Below are positions 12,997 to 21,807 of a stretch of 64,000 bases of DNA, one piece after another. Origin of the DNA: Neckera pumila (Eukaryota; Streptophyta; Bryopsida; Hypnales; Neckeraceae). The stretch lies in contig OZ018414.1 of assembly GCA_963969595.1 (NCBI GenBank), positions 12,091,660 through 12,155,659 on the forward strand, read 5' to 3'. The notes below the pieces were generated by a model. It saw nothing but the letters and a program-made list of their open reading frames with translations. It was not told the origin of the DNA and made no database searches. Numbering within the stretch: the first letter of the stretch is position 1; each line of letters opens with the position of its first letter. Both the position numbers and the translations under genes were made by a program.

Positions 12997-14456
12997 CTAG
13001 TCTTGAAGGTGGCCGAATTCCTCCTTCCAATGCTTGGACGCCTCCTCTGGGGTTCGAAACTCCCAAATATGAGGCTTCTTTCGCTCTCGCTCTTCGAGTA
13101 TGGCCTAAAAAGATAGTGCACGTTTTTTATTAGACTTAAAACATCTGATATTGGCACAAGGGATGCTATTAATACACTAAAGAATGCCTGGTCTTCACAG
13201 CTAGTTTGGACTGTAGGAGAGGAAATCTTTGACTGTGGAGGGTTTCAAAGCATGCAAAATAGGGTTTCCTTCTTCAGGACCATGCTTTGAACACACACAC
13301 AGTCAAAGACCCATAATCCAGGCTTCAGGTACTCTTTGAAGACCCTCGTACATCAAAAACCATACGAAATGGAATCAATAGGGGTTGTGATAAGGCCAAA
13401 CGATTGGTAGACTATACATGCCATGTGCTTGGAGTCCAAATTCTTTCTTCAAAAACGGGTACCCTAGGAGTTGATCTCATTGATTTTTGGTTTTAGATAA
13501 CTACACAAAGGTCCACTACGCTCTGGATAGGACTTCCATACCACATAGAACACCATTTTCTCTACACTATGACAGACTAGATTTGGACCCATTCAAAATG
13601 GAATCGCTGCTCTATGCAAACACAGACAGTTTGGACCCCATCAACATCAAAACCTCAAAAACATCAGGAGATCATCTTGAAGCTTGAATTGCAAGGCTAA
13701 ACAAAGATAAATAAGATTTCATGAAAATGAGCATGAATTAGTCCTGAAATTTAGGGTTTGTGAAACACATACTAGCATACCTAAAGAAGGTTTGATCAGT
13801 TTGCATAAATACCTGAATCTGATCAGCGGGCTTCGCCTTGAGAGAGATGCAATCGAACAACTCGGACCACTTGCTGCGACAGTTGTCAAAAGTGCCATCC
13901 CTGTAATACTCTGTCATCTGATACACAGGCGCTGCATAAAACAATCTCACGATTGTAAGCCCCCAAAAGGATATAATCTTCCAACCCTAAAAGACCAAGG
14001 ATTCAGGGTTATAAACGACCAATTCGATTGATGATATTGTGAAAAACACAGTTCAGAATGGGCCAAATTGTATGTCACCAGAATCAGGGAAGTACAATGC
14101 ATGTGTTGGTAAATAGATCCTAATAAAATTGGACAAAAAAAGCCCCAAATGAACTACTCTAAACTGGCTTAGGAAAACAAATATGAGGTCCGAATTGTGC
14201 TTCTCGGTTCTTTAGGAGCTAAAATCTGCACGATTTTTCGGCTAAAATCTGAAAGTAAGAGCAAGGACGCTGAGCGAACATGCCAAACGAATTTGCAGAT
14301 CGTAAAATCCTAATTCGAGAATTGCAATGCTAAACAGGGGTTTTGAAAGGACTCACAGTAACAGAACCAAAGAGCGTCCGCCTTCGGGATACACGAAAGG
14401 CGTTTGGGCTTGGAAATCGCTTTCTCCTGCTGCAATAGCAGCCCTTCCTCCGCCAT
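12997..14456 (-). CDS. DUF3128 (EMI1-like) small CX9C protein
   Basis: Minus-strand gene with three exons: 14456-14357, 13931-13813 and 13104-12997. Introns are GT-AG with phases 1 and 0, giving 108 aa. The product runs from MAEEG through ALWFCYSPVYQMTEYYRDG, then CRSKWSELFDC (a CX9C pair), and ends in ERKKPHIWEFRTPEEASKHW. This is the conserved order of DUF3128 proteins, small eukaryotic proteins related to yeast Emi1 whose biochemical role is unsettled. The CX9C spacing suggests a possible mitochondrial intermembrane-space link, which is inference. I chose the ATG at 14456 because the family usually starts a short way before ALWFCY. An in-frame ATG at 14573 would add 39 residues including a hydrophobic stretch (FHSLLVLVVCGTCFFFAVIL), which could be a membrane anchor. 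A MITE begins at 14589, 133 bp upstream of the chosen start. Confidence 0.88.
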
Positions 14457-14588
14457 AGCCACCTTGCTTTGCAAAATCACTGCGAAAAAAAAGCATGTTC
14501 CGCAAACAACAAGCACCAACAACGAATGAAAAAGAGGTCCTCGTGATGCTTTGTCATCCCTTTCACTTGGCATTCACAGCAATAGGGG

Positions 14589-15007
14589 TAAGGTAGGATG
14601 CTCTAAAAGCGACCATTTAAAGGCTGGTCCGCCTTTTTCATGAATAGGTTTGCATGAATAGAAATATTTTTCAATCATTTTTTAGAGAAAGAAAAATGGA
14701 TGAAGAACATTACACAAGTGGTTTCATATTTTTTGAAGCATTTTTGAATTAGTTATGAATTTCCTAAGATTTATGTTGTAGGTACTTATTTGTGACCTTA
14801 AGTCTCCCAAAATGCGTCCACTTACATCTTCTAAAGTGATTTGAGGAAATCAAGGTCAATGATTGTCTCTTGCAACAAAGAATACTTTCTTGGGGGGCTC
14901 AACCAATGACTAAAGTGGTCCATTTAAACACCAACTCATATCTATTCAGTAACATTTTGTACGATTGATTTGAAGAAGGCTGGTCGCTTTTAGAGCATCC
15001 TACCTTA
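14589..15007. mobile_element. TA-flanked MITE with 25-bp perfect terminal inverted repeats
   Basis: The left end is TA plus AGGTAGGATGCTCTAAAAGC and continues GACCA; the right end is its exact reverse complement followed by TA. The TA on both sides fits a TA target-site duplication, as for Tc1/mariner-type MITEs. The 419-bp interior has no ORF. It lies directly upstream of the DUF3128 gene. Confidence 0.85.
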
Positions 15008-15860
15008 GTCACAATTCCTTCATCCCGTTCTGTGAAGGTTGAGAAGAAGGACATTGCGCTCTATAGTTGGCTTGCCGCAGCTTGCCTTGGCTCCTTTCCG
15101 TGAAGGTTGAGAAGGGTCGTTCTCTTCCTCCGCAAGACAAGAACGGATGTAAAGAAGTTTACACGATGGTTTTCTTACCCTTGCTTTTAAGATTTTCACC
15201 CCTTCGTTGTACCGTAGCATTCAATTAGAGGGACAAATATGATCGATAGAATTGGAAAATAAACTCTGCTTCAAGATGGCTTTATTAAAAAATCTTGAAT
15301 CAGAGACATCCATGGGTGCCCGACTATATTACCAAGTATTTGTTTCAATTCCACAATTTGCCCCAATTTGTCAGCTTTGTTGAGGATCACGGTAGTTCTC
15401 TCTGAATGCCTGTCCGAATGTTTTTCAAGTTGGAAGTCCGAGATCAGCTTGGCATATACATAGACAAGTAGCTAGGTGCAGCTGCCATGCTTGCTCATTT
15501 CAAGTAATTGTTTTCAATTACCGTATTAATTATATTTTATTTTGGCAGGGTTTAATTTCACCAAGGACATGTTGTATATGTGAAACGGGAGAGGGGTGGG
15601 AGAATGACTGCCTGGCTTTGACTCTAGCCTCAATTTGGACGTGGTGGATTTCTGAGCCAACATCAAGAGGTACATTGGTTAATTTCTTTACAAGTACGAC
15701 GGTAGTGAACATAATTGCTGGTGACCAAAACTTCGTTAAAATCGTTGTATTCCACAATCTTTTCACAGATTCATAGAGAGGCAATTAGGATTGACAGATT
15801 CATTACTACGATTTGATGTCCATTCATTAGTATGGAATATATACTCCTCTGTAGATGGAA
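15008..15860. other. Intergenic DNA between MITE and transposase pseudogene
   Basis: Short ORFs on the minus strand (15020-15220 and 15530-15784) show no domain I recognise. It could hold the 5' part or flank of the decayed transposon, but there is no direct evidence. Confidence 0.4.
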
Positions 15861-16353
15861 TCAGCAAATTGAAGAGGCCTCCAATAGGACAGACCTAGTC
15901 CTCGCAAGCACCTCAAAGAAAGCAACCGCGTAATTAAATGCTAGGTTTAGCCATATTTTGGAGTTCACAAAAACACAACTATCATGGGCTGAGCCAGGGA
16001 AGCCTACTTGGACATGCGTTACTCTACAATTGTGGTTGTTGACGATCATGCATGAAATAGAATAATGACTTTTCCTGTTGAAATACTGTTTCCCTTAATA
16101 GGTAGGTTTTGTAGCAAGCACAATGTGAGTGCCATCCATGATGCCAATGACATGCGGAAATCCATGTGTGTCTTCAATGGATCCCTTGATAGTCTGTTTC
16201 TTTGCATCATTTGGCCAATACACAATACTATTTTCAAGTGATAATAGGGCAACTAGAATGCATTTTGTGAATTTTGATATGACACCGGTAGAAATATGGA
16301 AAGTTGTTGCAACATTTGCCCGAGACGTCCCATTTCCGTAGCATCCGAATGTA
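15861..16353 (-). pseudogene. PIF/Harbinger-type transposase fragment
   Basis: On the minus strand one frame reads GNGTSRANVATTFHISTG, then THGFPHVIGIMDGTHIVLA, an in-frame TAA, then FNRKSHYSISCMIVNN and THVQVGFPGSAHDSCVF. This matches the DDE_Tnp_4 (HARBI1-like) nuclease core. GIMDGTH carries the first catalytic Asp and GFPGSAHDS the second. The third acidic residue and the protein ends are missing, and the in-frame stop breaks the gene. No autonomous copy is seen, and I did not find its terminal repeats. Confidence 0.85.
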
Positions 16354-16409
16354 TACGTAAACCACTCCTGGTTCCCGTCCCATTCAATTGGTGGGAAGCT
16401 TCTGTGCCG

Positions 16410-16451
16410 TAATCCCTAATTACGCGGGCAAAACCGCGTAATCGGGGATTA
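16410..16451. repeat. Hairpin, 18-bp arms, 6-nt loop
   Basis: The left arm TAATCCCTAATTACGCGG pairs with the right arm CCGCGTAATCGGGGATTA at 16 of 18 positions around a GCAAAA loop. It is GC-rich compared with its surroundings and lies just upstream (minus sense) of the Harbinger pseudogene. Confidence 0.85.
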
Positions 16452-16535
16452 TAGATTTTTCATCCGGCTCATTGTTTCATCCAATTTTATCTCCTCTTTC
16501 AGTCGTGATTTACGTCGGATAATACCCTTATTGTC

Positions 16536-16611
16536 GGGCATTGCGCCAAATAATCAACCCTCCTCATCGGGCTTTGCCCTCCTTGTCGGCCGATTATTTG
16601 GCGCAATGCCC
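16536..16611. repeat. Perfect 20-bp inverted repeat with 36-bp spacer
   Basis: GGGCATTGCGCCAAATAATC at 16536-16555 is exactly complementary to 16592-16611. The spacer and flank carry further GGGCnTTGCCC motifs (about 16569-16580 and 16620-16630), so the block could fold into a cruciform. Function unknown; it may be the edge of a decayed transposon. Confidence 0.85.
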
Positions 16612-16630
16612 TCCTCTGCGGGCATTGCCC

Positions 16631-17239
16631 TATACAAAACCACTAGGAATTGCAAGCGTGGATCAAATTGTGGAACAACACTGACTAGCATTGGAAAATA
16701 TACTGTGGTTTTCTATCATCTTCCATATCCTTTGAAATGCATCTGGAGACATTCTGAATTTTGCCTTGAATCTTATAGGATTCATACAAAGAAGATCGTT
16801 AGCCATGTGCATTGAATTTGGCTTTTTGTGATGTCTTTTTAAAAATATATCGTTTTGATAAGAGACAATTGTAGAGTGTAGAGATAGTGTCTATGATGAA
16901 CTTGTCACCACTATCTGAAAGAGAGGACTTGCTGGAAACCTCATCTGAATCACTAAAAGAATTTATCATTTCCATCGAAGTAGCTAGCGCACGTGCTGCA
17001 AGTCGATACTCGAGTTCTTCAATATTTAATAAGAGCTTGTTCACTACTACGACATTCAAGGCATGTTTAAAGATCAGCAACGTATTTTACAAATGAAATG
17101 TTGGGGAAGAGAGTAATATATGCTTGGTGAAAAGAAACTTTTAACAATCTAGGAAGAATTGGAAGACGACAAGACGTACAATTCAAGATGGTTTATTGAA
17201 AGTAAAATCTATAACACAATGCAATACACATACATACAT
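16631..17239. other. AT-rich intergenic DNA
   Basis: No gene is supported. Opposed ORFs of 69 and 93 codons at 16.8-17.1 kb mirror one another (acidic and serine-rich on the minus strand) but have no recognised domain. Confidence 0.4.
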
Positions 17240-18055
17240 ATTCCAAAACTGCCATTTCTAATACAAATACCAAATTTTAGAAAAAAAATATTTTTTAACA
17301 CACGTAATCGTAGGATCTTGTAGTACACTGGTTTAAAAAGATGTGGAAAAGATTTCAGAATTTTCCACCATGTAGATGGCAAGATAATAGCATTTGAATT
17401 GACAAAAATCCTTTTTTAATCACTGCAAAAATCCGGGCAGCTGCCCTTCACAAGGTTACATTTGTATGAAAAAATGTCCAAAATGGTGGTTACTCTTTGG
17501 ATTCATTTTTCAAAGCAAGTTGTCTACATGCTTGAAAATTTTTAGATCATTTGGAATAGTACAACATATAGGGAAAAAATAGTAAGTAGGAAGAGGTAGA
17601 GAATGACTTACAATACTAAATTGTCAAGAATTTAATTATGGAATTGAAAAATGCCAATCCCAGCGGTTGTAATGTTATAATAAACAATACACACCCAATA
17701 TTTTTTGTTTTATTCAGAAATATTGAAAACTGAGTTGGAGAAAGGATTTCAAAGTTTATTTTAGAGTAGAGATTCCTTAATTGCCCTCCAACTAAAAATC
17801 CTCATAACTTTTGACTCGTTAATCAAAATAGTGTTTTTTAAGGAACTTTTTTGAGCTGCTTGGGCTGCCCGCTAAACGCGGAAAATTACATATCGTGCAA
17901 TAACTTTTTACCGATAAAGTCAGAAGTTATAAAAATTGTTGGGCCTTGAAGCTTGTGTGAAAATTTCAAAGAAAAAAATTAAAATTTCCATTTATAGTGA
18001 GCTGTCTAAAATTGCTTTGTTGCCAAAAAATGGTGTTTGGTCCTTTAGTGATTAA
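17240..18055 (+). mobile_element. TTAA element family B, copy B1 (5' truncated)
   Basis: The copy ends with TTTGGTCCTTTAGTGATTAA, TTAA being 18052-18055. It aligns throughout with copy B2: shared blocks include ATAGGATCTTGTAGTACACTGG (as TCGTAGGATC here), GCATTTGAATTGACAAA and TTAATTATGGAATT. The terminal TTAATCCCTAAAG found in B2 is missing at the left end. Around 17754-17775 it shows the B sequence that is interrupted by element A1 in B2. It has no ORF. Confidence 0.75.
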
Positions 18056-18233
18056 ATAAAAGGAATACAATGCATATTTTCCTTACGTAATTAAAGAAAA
18101 ATCTATAGAAATGAAGTGAAATAATGAAAGTCAAAGGATCAACATAAAAATGAACTAAAATAAAGGAAAAGGTTAAGGGTATAAATAAAAATATATCTTC
18201 AAATAAAGTAAAGAACAAAACCTAAAGTAGAAG

Positions 18234-18496
18234 ACTACACTAAAAACGATATTTAGTGTAGTATGACATTTAGTGTTTTACCCCCCTACCAGCCATTTTA
18301 CTTGTCTTCAATCTTTTCTTTTGCAAGTTCATTTTTTTAACGTGTTCTAACACTAAATGTAAACCTTTTCAGATTTCAGATTTACCATAGAGCATATTTA
18401 GTGTTAAAAATTAGATTTAGTGTTACTTACTTATGATATTTAGTGTCAAGGTTCGTAATTAGTGTTGCCAACACTAAATATCATTTTTAGTGTAGT
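18234..18496. mobile_element. CACTA-like MITE, 263 bp
   Basis: The ends are an inverted repeat: ACTACACTAAAAACGATATT on the left and its complement (one mismatch) on the right, ending TTTTTAGTGTAGT. Copies of the phrase ATTTAGTGT recur subterminally. Ends with CACTA and subterminal repeats are typical of the En/Spm (CACTA) superfamily. A related copy lies at 54957-55176. The 3-bp target duplication is not clear. Confidence 0.7.
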
Positions 18497-18571
18497 TCCA
18501 AAATTATACTCCGTATATAATTACGGTCATCAACTCTTTCAAAACACTCGGCATCATTAGAAATTGTATTA

Positions 18572-18620
18572 TGTATATATGTATATATGTGTGTGTGTAT
18601 ATACATACAAATACATATAA
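18572..18620. repeat. TA/TG microsatellite
   Basis: Alternating purine-pyrimidine run built on GTATATAT, TGTGTGTG and ATACATAC, about 50 bp long. Confidence 0.8.
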
Positions 18621-18805
18621 ATGACACCTTCTTCATGGAGAAAGGGCTCCTATTGGCTCCACATTCCTCTCCACATCTTCTCAACCTTCAAGGTGTGACT
18701 ACCAACTAATACAGATGAATGAAACCTCATTCTCATCTGAATGAATGAAGTATATTTCTCATCCTAAGAATTAGGGTTTAAGACTCCTGTCTTGCACTTG
18801 TGAAG

Positions 18806-18868
18806 ATGTTCGTCGAGAATCTGTTTTGGGAAAGCTGCGAGTGGCGTGACGACGAAGACGTGGTTTGA
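18806..18868 (+). promoter_or_regulatory. uORF in the likely 5' leader of the 20.0-kb gene
   Basis: A 20-codon ORF from ATG at 18806 encodes MFVENLFWESCEWRDDEDVV and stops just before a donor-like GTGAGT at 18880. It lies in what I infer to be 5' UTR exon 1. A second short uORF begins with ATG at about 19208. Leader uORFs often dampen translation, which is inference here. Confidence 0.4.
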
Positions 18869-20033
18869 CTTTCTCTTTGGTGAGTATTATGTTTTGTCTT
18901 TTCCTTTCTCTTGACTGCTGATGTTTTCATTGTTTATATACTGCGTCAGTACCTTGCGTTGAATTTTTTTGTTGTTGAGCTAGTTGAGAATTTCAGCCGG
19001 AAGAAGGATACGTTTTTACGGTTACCGACTCCGATGAGCTCTTTGGTTGATCATTTTAGAGCACATGAGCAAACCTTTATACTAAACTTCTTTATGATTA
19101 TGCAGTGATATCACGACGCTATTCTTTTTCAGGTAGGCGTTTGTGAATTGAGGGCCTTTTGAGATTCTAGGGTTTCAAAGCTGGTCTTGGAGTTCACACC
19201 ACTGGAAATGCGCCTGGGATCCGACGGAAGGCTGGTGGACGAATAGCGAATAAAAATTCGATTGCTGGTAAGAGAAATTGTAGCTTGATCTTTGGTGAAT
19301 TTTAAGCGACCAAGTTGCATTCCAGGATTCTTTGCGACACTCATGTGCTTGAAATTTCGATTAATTTTTTTGGGTTTGAATCAATTACAGATTATAACCT
19401 AGAATAGGCCGGTTGTCCGATTACAATCTCTTCCTCATTTTGCTGTTGAAATTGGTGATTGCTCGGCAGACTCTCTACAGTTAAAAATATCTTCGTTTCG
19501 TGTCTCCGTCCTCGGATGCAATGTAGGTTCCGAACTGACATTCTCTAGAGTATCCTGCACGCTTACCCCACTATTGCTGACTGGCGCATACTTGTCTGTC
19601 AAACATTCAAACACTGTCATAATGAAAATATTCAAATATTGTCGTAGTGAAAATATTCAAACAGTGCCATAGTGAAATGATGGGAATCGAGATGGGAAGA
19701 CTAAAGGACCTTTGAATGGTTTAGGGTTTAGTCCATTTTACAGTCGGTTCCCATAACATTATTAACCCATTTTATATTGGACGTCTTCGGTCAATAGCGT
19801 AGCTGCGACAAGTGCAACTTGCTGGCCTTTCAGGTTATGAGTATGTCAATTGCACATTATTCCATCACTAGCCATTTACTATGGTGGAAGCTTTTTACAT
19901 ACTTTTAATAATATTATGTCCTATCCCAATGTGATGATTTTTATATCATACTTCGCCGTTATTGTTGCATTGAATGCATAACGATTCTCATGAAGTTGTG
20001 TTCGTTATCTGTTCAGACTGAAGTTGTGATTCC

Positions 20034-20327
20034 ATGGAGGCTCTTTCTGAATCAGTGACATCAGAGGTATCAGCAACAATTAATCTCGCGGCAGAGGAGT
20101 ACGAAGTGGTGACCATGCATTGCCCGAGAGACGGTCTTCTTTCGGCGACCTTAGTCGACCTGAAGGAGAAATGTATGCAAATTTTAGGAGCTCACTTACA
20201 ACGACATTCCGTCCCTTTGGATGAACCTGACTTGGACGTGCTTGACGAAACTTTGGAAGAAGATGAAGAAAACACGAAGGAAGAGCCTGTTGAAGGTGCG
20301 ACTCCACCTAGGAAAAAAAGTAACTAA
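20034..20327 (+). CDS. Small acidic protein, unrecognised (GON7-like layout)
   Basis: Single coding exon of 97 aa. An acceptor-like GTTCAG lies 17 bp before the ATG, and donor-like GTGAGT (18880) and GGTAAG (about 19267) sites upstream suggest a spliced 5' leader. The N-terminal half contains CPRDGLLSATLVDLKEKCMQ. The C-terminal half is strongly acidic (DEPDLDVLDETLEEDEEN) and ends in a basic PPRKKSN. The order GLLS, amphipathic helix, acidic tail, basic end resembles the KEOPS subunit GON7, but that rests on layout alone and is weak. Codon use and base composition stand out from the AT-rich surroundings, supporting a real gene. No other function is proposed. Confidence 0.55.
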   Translation: MEALSESVTSEVSATINLAAEEYEVVTMHCPRDGLLSATLVDLKEKCMQILGAHLQRHSVPLDEPDLDVLDETLEEDEENTKEEPVEGATPPRKKSN

Positions 20328-21026
20328 AAACAACCTCCGTACCTCAAACTTTACTTCTCACTCTCCATCTGTTTTTTCATGTGTGCCAGTGGCATAGAAT
20401 ATGGTAACTAGTACTATATGGTAGCCTGCTTTTAAATGGACATGGACTTATTATGGCTTGGATATATTTTGAGAAATCTTTTGGTAGTCTTCTCATTGAC
20501 CTTTGTTTTAATAGTTACAGTAGGGTCCTCTTCACTTTGGGTAGGACTTTGTCACTTTCAGTATCCTACAAAACGCTGGGTGTGCAAGCTTGGGTCCTCT
20601 GCATTACTCCTCAAATGATATGTCCTCACTCGTTTGTCGATGTTTTGTCTACTCAGGAAAAAAAAACAAGAAGTGAAGAAGGATTCGTCTCATTGAGGAT
20701 ATTGATTTGCAGTCTTCCACGTGAGGATACCAGAGGATGAAAAGTCTGGAAGTTGTCACGTTACCTGCAGGGAGCACAACAGAGAGTGTTTGGAACTGGG
20801 ATAATTTTTGCAGATGAAGCAGCAGAATTCCTTGAAGCATGACAGCAAAGCTTTTCTGTAGCATCTATGTGTTAAATACAGAAGTTTAGTTCTGTATTTT
20901 TATTCAATTTACAGAACAAATGAAGTTGCACTGTGTTCCATAGATTTGACTCATCAAGAAATCCTATTACACCGTATGTTATCTTTATTCGACTGCTCTA
21001 CGTGAATTCCGAGCGGATTGCTAATC
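20328..21026. other. 3' flank of the small acidic gene, with a hairpin
   Basis: Probably 3' UTR and intergenic DNA. A perfect 10-bp stem with a 6-nt loop lies at 20874-20899 (AAATACAGAA, loop GTTTAG, TTCTGTATTT). A gene-like stretch at 20660-20860 has no usable frame. Confidence 0.45.
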
Positions 21027-21807
21027 TTAACCCTTAACCCTTAAACGCAGGGCTGATAAACGTGGAAAGCATCCCTTTTGGTACGGTATGACATCATTAC
21101 TTTTAAAAACCAAAAGTACTCATTGGAGGTCAAATTACTGTGCAAAATCTCCCCTTTTTGTACAAAGTTTCAAGGATGAACAATTGCATTTATGTCTTAT
21201 ATAGAAAGATTTTTTGTCATTCATTGACACAAAAACAATTGTGGCATCATTTAATCCCTAAAGTTCCATGACTATATTTTTACCAAAAATGCTCAAAAAT
21301 TGCCATTTTTAGAACAAGTATCAACTTTTTGAAAAAAATATTTTTTTGACACATGTAACCATAGGATCTTGTAGTACACTGGTTTGAGAAGATGTGGAAA
21401 AATTTCAAAATTTCCACCATGTGCATTGCAAGATATTAGCATTTGAATTGACAAATTCTTTTTTTGTCCTTGCAAAAAATCGTGTAGCTGCACTTCACAA
21501 CCTCACTTTTCTATGAAAAATTGTTCCAAATGATAGTAACTTTTTGGATTCATTACTCAAAGCAAGTTGGCTACATACTTGAAATTTTTTAGATTATTTA
21601 GAATTGTGCAACATATAGGAAAAAACCAGTAAGTAGACAGTCGGAGAGAATGATTCAAAATACTAAATTGTTAAGAATTTAATTATGGAATTAAAAAATG
21701 ACGATCCCAATGGTTGCAATGTTAGAGTAAACAATCTACATCCTATGATTTTAACTTTTTCAAAAAATATTGAAATTTGAGTAAGATAGATGAATTCAAA
21801 GTTTATT

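Noticed and set aside
13049..13060. GGGTTCGAAACTC resembling a tRNA T-arm
   Set aside because: It is coding sequence of DUF3128 exon 3 (EFRTPEEA) on the minus strand, with no cloverleaf around it.
16887..17096. Plus-strand serine-rich ORF
   Set aside because: Mirrors a minus-strand ORF of similar length; neither shows a domain.
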